Below, piece by piece: positions 6,130-9,358 of a DNA stretch of 9,358 bases. Source of the stretch: an uncultured Kouleothrix sp. (GTDB lineage: Bacteria; Chloroflexota; Chloroflexia; Chloroflexales; Roseiflexaceae); assembly GCA_937858455.1 (NCBI GenBank), contig CALLYN010000668.1:1-9358 (forward strand), read 5' to 3'. Position numbers and translations under genes: made by a program. Under the pieces are notes generated by a model. That model was given only the letters and a program-made list of their open reading frames with translations, was not told the DNA's origin and searched no databases. Each line of letters opens with the position of its first letter. Position 1 is the first letter of the stretch.

Positions 6130-7338
6130 TTTGACTATTTAATCGTCGGGGCAGGATTTGCCGGCAGCGTGCTGGCCGAGCGGCTGGCGCGCGGCGCCAA
6201 CAAGCGCGTGCTGATCTGCGACGTGCGGCCGCACATCGGCGGCAACGCCTACGACTTCTACAACGACGACGGGCTGCTGATCCACAAGTACGGCCCGCAC
6301 ATCTTTCATACCAACTCCAAAGATGTATTCGACTACCTATCGCAGTTCACGGCCTGGCGCCCATACCAGCACCGCGTGCGCGCCTGCGTCGACGGCATGC
6401 TGCTGCCGATGCCGATCAACCTCGACACGATCAACCAGCTGTATGGGCTGAGCCTCACCTCGTTCCAGGTCGACGAATTCTTGAAGTCGATCGCCGAGCC
6501 GCGCACGCAGATCCGCACCTCGGAAGACGTGGTGGTGAGCAAGGTCGGGCAGGAGCTGTACCAGAAATTCTTCCGCGGCTACACGCGCAAGCAGTGGGGG
6601 CTCGACCCATCCGAGCTCGACGCCTCGGTGACAGCGCGCGTGCCGACGCGCACCAACCGCGACGACCGCTACTTCACCGACACATTCCAGGCCATGCCGC
6701 TGCACGGCTACACGCGCATGTTCGAGCGCATGCTCGACCACCCGAACATCAAGATCTTGCTGAACACCGACTACCGCGAGATTATGGATATCATCCCGTA
6801 CCGCGAGATGATCTACACCGGGCCGATCGATACGTTCTTCGATTACTGCTTCGGCAAGCTGCCCTACCGCTCGCTGAACTTCGTGCACGAGACGCACAAC
6901 ACGCCGATGTACCAGCCCGCGCCGGTGATCAACTACCCCAACGACTACGCCTACACCCGCGTGACCGAGTTCAAGTACCTGACCGGCCAGGAGCACCCCA
7001 AGACCAGCATTGTGTACGAGTACCCGCAGGCCGAGGGCGACCCGTACTACCCCGTGCCGCGCACCGAGAACGCGGCGATCTATACGCGCTACAAGGCGCT
7101 GGCCGAAGCGACGCCGGGCGTGTATTTCGTGGGCCGGCTGGCGACCTACAAGTACTACAACATGGACCAAGTGGTGGCGCAGGCGCTGAAGCTCTACCGC
7201 ACCCTGCCCGAGCGCCAGGGCCTGGCCGAGCGCGCCATCGGCGAGAGCCAGAATGTGCTGGAGCTGCCGGCCGGTACGCCGATCGAGCTGCCGCGCGCCA
7301 GCAAGGCCAAGCGCCCGCGCGCCGCGCAGGCCGGCTAG
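6127..7338 (+). CDS. glf: UDP-galactopyranose mutase
   Basis: This flavoenzyme interconverts UDP-galactopyranose and UDP-galactofuranose, the Galf donor precursor, in the cytoplasm. The 403-residue product starts MFDYLIVGAGFAGSV, with the FAD dinucleotide motif GAGFAG at 8-13 and GGNAYD at 38-43. Other hallmarks are YGPHIFHT (55-62), GYTRKQWG (151-158) whose Trp157 stacks near the substrate in the family, RTNRDDRYF (175-183) with Arg175 matching the conserved substrate-phosphate Arg, YYPVPR (307-312), and FVGRLATYKYYNMD (334-347) with Arg337 and Tyr343 matching the second phosphate-binding Arg and Tyr. The chosen GTG has an ideal Shine-Dalgarno site and gives the normal family N-terminus; an ATG at 6055 would add 24 unrelated residues. 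The C-terminus carries about 25 extra residues rich in Pro, Lys, Arg and Ala. It is last in the plus-strand set, followed by a terminator. Assignment is firm. Confidence 0.97.
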   Translation: MFDYLIVGAGFAGSVLAERLARGANKRVLICDVRPHIGGNAYDFYNDDGLLIHKYGPHIFHTNSKDVFDYLSQFTAWRPYQHRVRACVDGMLLPMPINLDTINQLYGLSLTSFQVDEFLKSIAEPRTQIRTSEDVVVSKVGQELYQKFFRGYTRKQWGLDPSELDASVTARVPTRTNRDDRYFTDTFQAMPLHGYTRMFERMLDHPNIKILLNTDYREIMDIIPYREMIYTGPIDTFFDYCFGKLPYRSLNFVHETHNTPMYQPAPVINYPNDYAYTRVTEFKYLTGQEHPKTSIVYEYPQAEGDPYYPVPRTENAAIYTRYKALAEATPGVYFVGRLATYKYYNMDQVVAQALKLYRTLPERQGLAERAIGESQNVLELPAGTPIELPRASKAKRPRAAQAG

Positions 7339-7356
7339 CACCGGCCGCAGGCGGTT

Positions 7357-7396
7357 GCACCCCTCTCTCGCTGCGGCGGGAGAGGGGTGCTTTTTT
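7357..7396 (+). terminator. Intrinsic terminator after glf
   Basis: A perfect 11-bp GC-rich stem (7357-7367 with 7380-7390, GCACCCCTCTC against its complement) has a 12-nt loop and is followed directly by six T (7391-7396). It starts 18 bp after the glf stop and should end transcription of the plus-strand set. It lacks a T-tract in the minus direction, so it is probably not bidirectional. Confidence 0.93.
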
Positions 7397-7397
7397 A

Positions 7398-7430
7398 GGA
7401 GTAGCGCGTAGCGAAGCGGCGCCCTACTCC
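7398..7430. repeat. Second inverted repeat in the convergent gap
   Basis: GGAGTAG (7398-7404) pairs perfectly with CTACTCC (7424-7430), and three further inner pairs form if two bases bulge. It lies between the glf terminator and the stop of the convergent GH2 gene. On the minus strand it is followed by A residues rather than T, so it is not a standard terminator. It may act as a 3'-end stabiliser for the GH2 mRNA or be a copy of a dispersed palindromic repeat. Confidence 0.45.
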
Positions 7431-7457
7431 CAACAACATACTCGCCGCCATCGCGGC

Positions 7458-9358
7458 CTACGCCGGCAGCTCCTCGACGTAGGTCGGCTCGCCCTTCATC
7501 ACCGGGCGCACCAGGTAGGCCAGCAGGTCGTTCAGCATCACCCGCGCTACCGGGCTGGCATCTACGTGATCGCTGAGGTGGAATGTCGAGATCAGCAGCC
7601 GCCCGCTGCCAAAGTGGCGCTCGGCGATCAGGCCGACGGTGTGGTGCAGCCAGCCGACGAACAGGCCGGCGTGGACATCGGCGGTGAAATCGCGCGGGCT
7701 CAGGCCGACGATCACCTGGTCGGGGATCAGGTCGGCAAACGCGAAGTCGACAGTGCCGCCGGTGGGGATGGCGCCGAACATGCGATCCTGGCGGATCCAG
7801 TTGAAGTTGCTGGCCCAGTCGCCCTGCCAGCTGCGGCCCTTGCGCTGGGCGATGCTCAGGCTGCCCAGGTAGGTCTGCTGCGTCTCGGCGGCCTCGGCCA
7901 GCCACAGCACGCGCCCGCCGTTCTGCACATGCCAGCGCATCTCGTCGGTCATGGTCTCGACGACCGCCAGGTCGGCTGCTTCGAGCGTGGCGGCCAGCTG
8001 GTAGCCGAGGGCCTGCAGCCGCGCCGCGAGCGCCGGCGAGTCGGGCACGCAGATGCCGATCGGCGTGCCGCCGGGGGCGGGCGGGGCGGCGAGCGCGCGC
8101 GGGAACACGTACAGCTCCTGGTGGTTGCAGGTGATCTCGCCGCCGTTTGCATCGAGCAGCCGGAACTCGAGCCGCGCGCGCGCGCTCTGCTCGATCTGCG
8201 GGGTATCGAAGACCATGGTGCCGATGCTGGTCACCTGGGCGGGCTGGAACGTCAGGTCTTCAAAGCTGCCGCCGATCTCGGGCCACAGGTCGACATTCCA
8301 CACCAGCTGGCTGCCGCGCAGGTCGATATCGGAGAAGTGCGAGAGCGCCAGGCGCACCTCGCAGCGCTCGCCGGCCCAGAACACCACGCGCTCGCTGTCG
8401 GGCACCAGCGCGTCGGCGCTATTGACCTGGCCGATCACATCGTAGAATGCCTTGGGGTTGCGGCACATGTCCAGCAGGCCGTTGCACTCCCAGTGCACGT
8501 CGGTGAACTCGGTGATGATATAGCCGACAATGCTGGAGTGCCGGCGCATCTGCTCGATCTCGTACTTCAGCGCGGTGAACTGCATGCGCTGGCTGGCGGC
8601 CGTCAGGTCGGCCAGCGTGGGGAAGACTTTGTCGAGGTGATAGGCCTTGAAGCGCTGCTCGATGCCGTGCGGGTACACCACGCCATCGCCCCATTCGAGG
8701 CCGGTCTCGAACCACCACGGCTCCTGGCCGCCGTAGCACTCGCGCAGCTTGCCGACATCGGGCAGCCCCCAGTTGCCGAACTCCGACACCACCATTGGCT
8801 CGTTGCCGCGGCGGCGCACCTCGGGCGCCACCGTGCGCGGCAGCGGGTTCCACGGGTCGCGCATGAACGCGCGCCAGGTGTCGATGTTCTCGTAGCTGTG
8901 GGCGAACGTCCACGACGGCCGGCTGGCGAAGGTCTGCACCCAGTCGCGCCACTTGCGGTAGTGATCGGGGATGGAGTAGTAGTTATGGAAATCTTCAATA
9001 TCGGTGACGACGTGGAAGTTGCTGAGGCAGGGCGAGTTGCCGACGATCAGGCGGTACGGGTCGAGCTCCTTGAGGTACTCGTAGGTTTCGGCCAGCCAGG
9101 CACGGTGGTCGGCGTTCACCGCCAGATCCACGCCCCAGCCCTCGTTGATGATCGTCCAGATGATGATCGAGGGGTGGTTCCAGTCGCGCTCGACCATGCC
9201 GCCGATGGTGGCCTTGGCGCGGGTGCGCGCGCCGGCGGTCAGGTTCTCCCAGTTGGGCAGCTCGGTCCAGATCAGCAGGCCAATGCGGTCGGCCGCGTCG
9301 TAGTAGCGCGGGTCGGTGATCTTGATATGCGTGCGCAGGCAGTTCAGGCCCATGTGCT
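7458..9358 (-). CDS. Glycoside hydrolase family 2 (beta-galactosidase/glucuronidase-like), 5' end missing
   Basis: This is a retaining GH2 glycosidase cut by the right edge. The frame continues to the window edge, and the Met at 9353 lies inside a conserved GH2 strand, so it is not the start; numbers count from that Met. NCLRTHI (4-10) and YDAADRIGLLIWTELP (18-33) match the GH2 core. Putative acid/base Glu71 lies in NHPSIIIWTIINEGWG (59-74), and putative nucleophile Glu191 in PMVVSEFGNWG (186-196). TEFTDVHWECNG (281-292) closes the (beta/alpha)8 barrel near residue 310. A beta-sandwich-like region (about 315-418) follows, then a Pro/Gly linker and an alpha/beta domain (about 430-617) resembling the class I glutamine-amidotransferase/ThuA fold, ending with a short tail. 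The missing N-terminal part should contain the usual jelly-roll and Ig-like domains and any signal peptide, so its location cannot be judged. It converges on glf. Specificity (galactoside, glucuronide, mannoside or other) is not determined by what is visible. Confidence 0.93.
   Translation of the reverse strand, partial: HMGLNCLRTHIKITDPRYYDAADRIGLLIWTELPNWENLTAGARTRAKATIGGMVERDWNHPSIIIWTIINEGWGVDLAVNADHRAWLAETYEYLKELDPYRLIVGNSPCLSNFHVVTDIEDFHNYYSIPDHYRKWRDWVQTFASRPSWTFAHSYENIDTWRAFMRDPWNPLPRTVAPEVRRRGNEPMVVSEFGNWGLPDVGKLRECYGGQEPWWFETGLEWGDGVVYPHGIEQRFKAYHLDKVFPTLADLTAASQRMQFTALKYEIEQMRRHSSIVGYIITEFTDVHWECNGLLDMCRNPKAFYDVIGQVNSADALVPDSERVVFWAGERCEVRLALSHFSDIDLRGSQLVWNVDLWPEIGGSFEDLTFQPAQVTSIGTMVFDTPQIEQSARARLEFRLLDANGGEITCNHQELYVFPRALAAPPAPGGTPIGICVPDSPALAARLQALGYQLAATLEAADLAVVETMTDEMRWHVQNGGRVLWLAEAAETQQTYLGSLSIAQRKGRSWQGDWASNFNWIRQDRMFGAIPTGGTVDFAFADLIPDQVIVGLSPRDFTADVHAGLFVGWLHHTVGLIAERHFGSGRLLISTFHLSDHVDASPVARVMLNDLLAYLVRPVMKGEPTYVEELPA

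Noticed and set aside
6337..7905. Minus-strand open frame of 522 codons across glf and the GH2 3' end
   Set aside because: It overlaps two well-supported genes, passes through a terminator hairpin and lacks recognisable features. Spurious.
1..9358. CRISPR array, tRNA, rRNA, insertion sequence or phage genes
   Set aside because: No regularly spaced repeats, tRNA-like cloverleaf, transposase motifs or terminal inverted repeats were seen on either strand by eye.

Overview
The window is a GC-rich bacterial segment. Its style (very high GC at third codon positions, long antisense shadow frames, compact oligosaccharide gene sets, no recognisable phage or IS sequence) suggests a filamentous Chloroflexota-type organism such as the Roseiflexus/Kouleothrix group. 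That placement rests on overall sequence style and family resemblance only; no rRNA or marker gene is present to confirm it.

Layout. Positions 1-3052, minus strand, hold two translationally coupled ABC transporter half-subunits (TMD-NBD). The upstream one is complete (1232-3052); the downstream one overlaps it by 4 bp and runs off the left edge (1-1235). Together they look like a heterodimeric type IV exporter. A 341-bp divergent intergenic region (3053-3393) separates them from a plus-strand set of three sugar genes: a clan GH-A, GH1-like glycosidase (3394-4557), a GT4-like, TuaH-type glycosyltransferase (4831-5961) and UDP-galactopyranose mutase, glf (6127-7338, GTG start). A strong intrinsic terminator (7357-7396) closes this set. 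A large GH2-family glycosidase converges on it from the minus strand (7458 to beyond the right edge, 5' end missing) and carries an additional C-terminal domain.

How the parts may work together. UDP-galactopyranose mutase makes UDP-galactofuranose. The neighbouring glycosyltransferase is a reasonable candidate to use it or another nucleotide sugar to build a Galf-containing glycan or glycolipid. The GH1-like protein has no visible signal peptide, so it may trim or transglycosylate the product in the cytoplasm. The divergent ABC pair could export the product, but could equally be an unrelated multidrug or lipid exporter. The joint function is inference; the individual family assignments are firm for the ABC proteins, Glf, the glycosyltransferase fold and GH2.

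The most unusual non-coding signals are hairpins in the leaders of the plus-strand genes: mutually exclusive stems 30-90 bp before the glycosyltransferase start, a perfect hairpin abutting the glf ribosome binding site, and a GC hairpin followed by a T8 tract just before the GH1-like gene.
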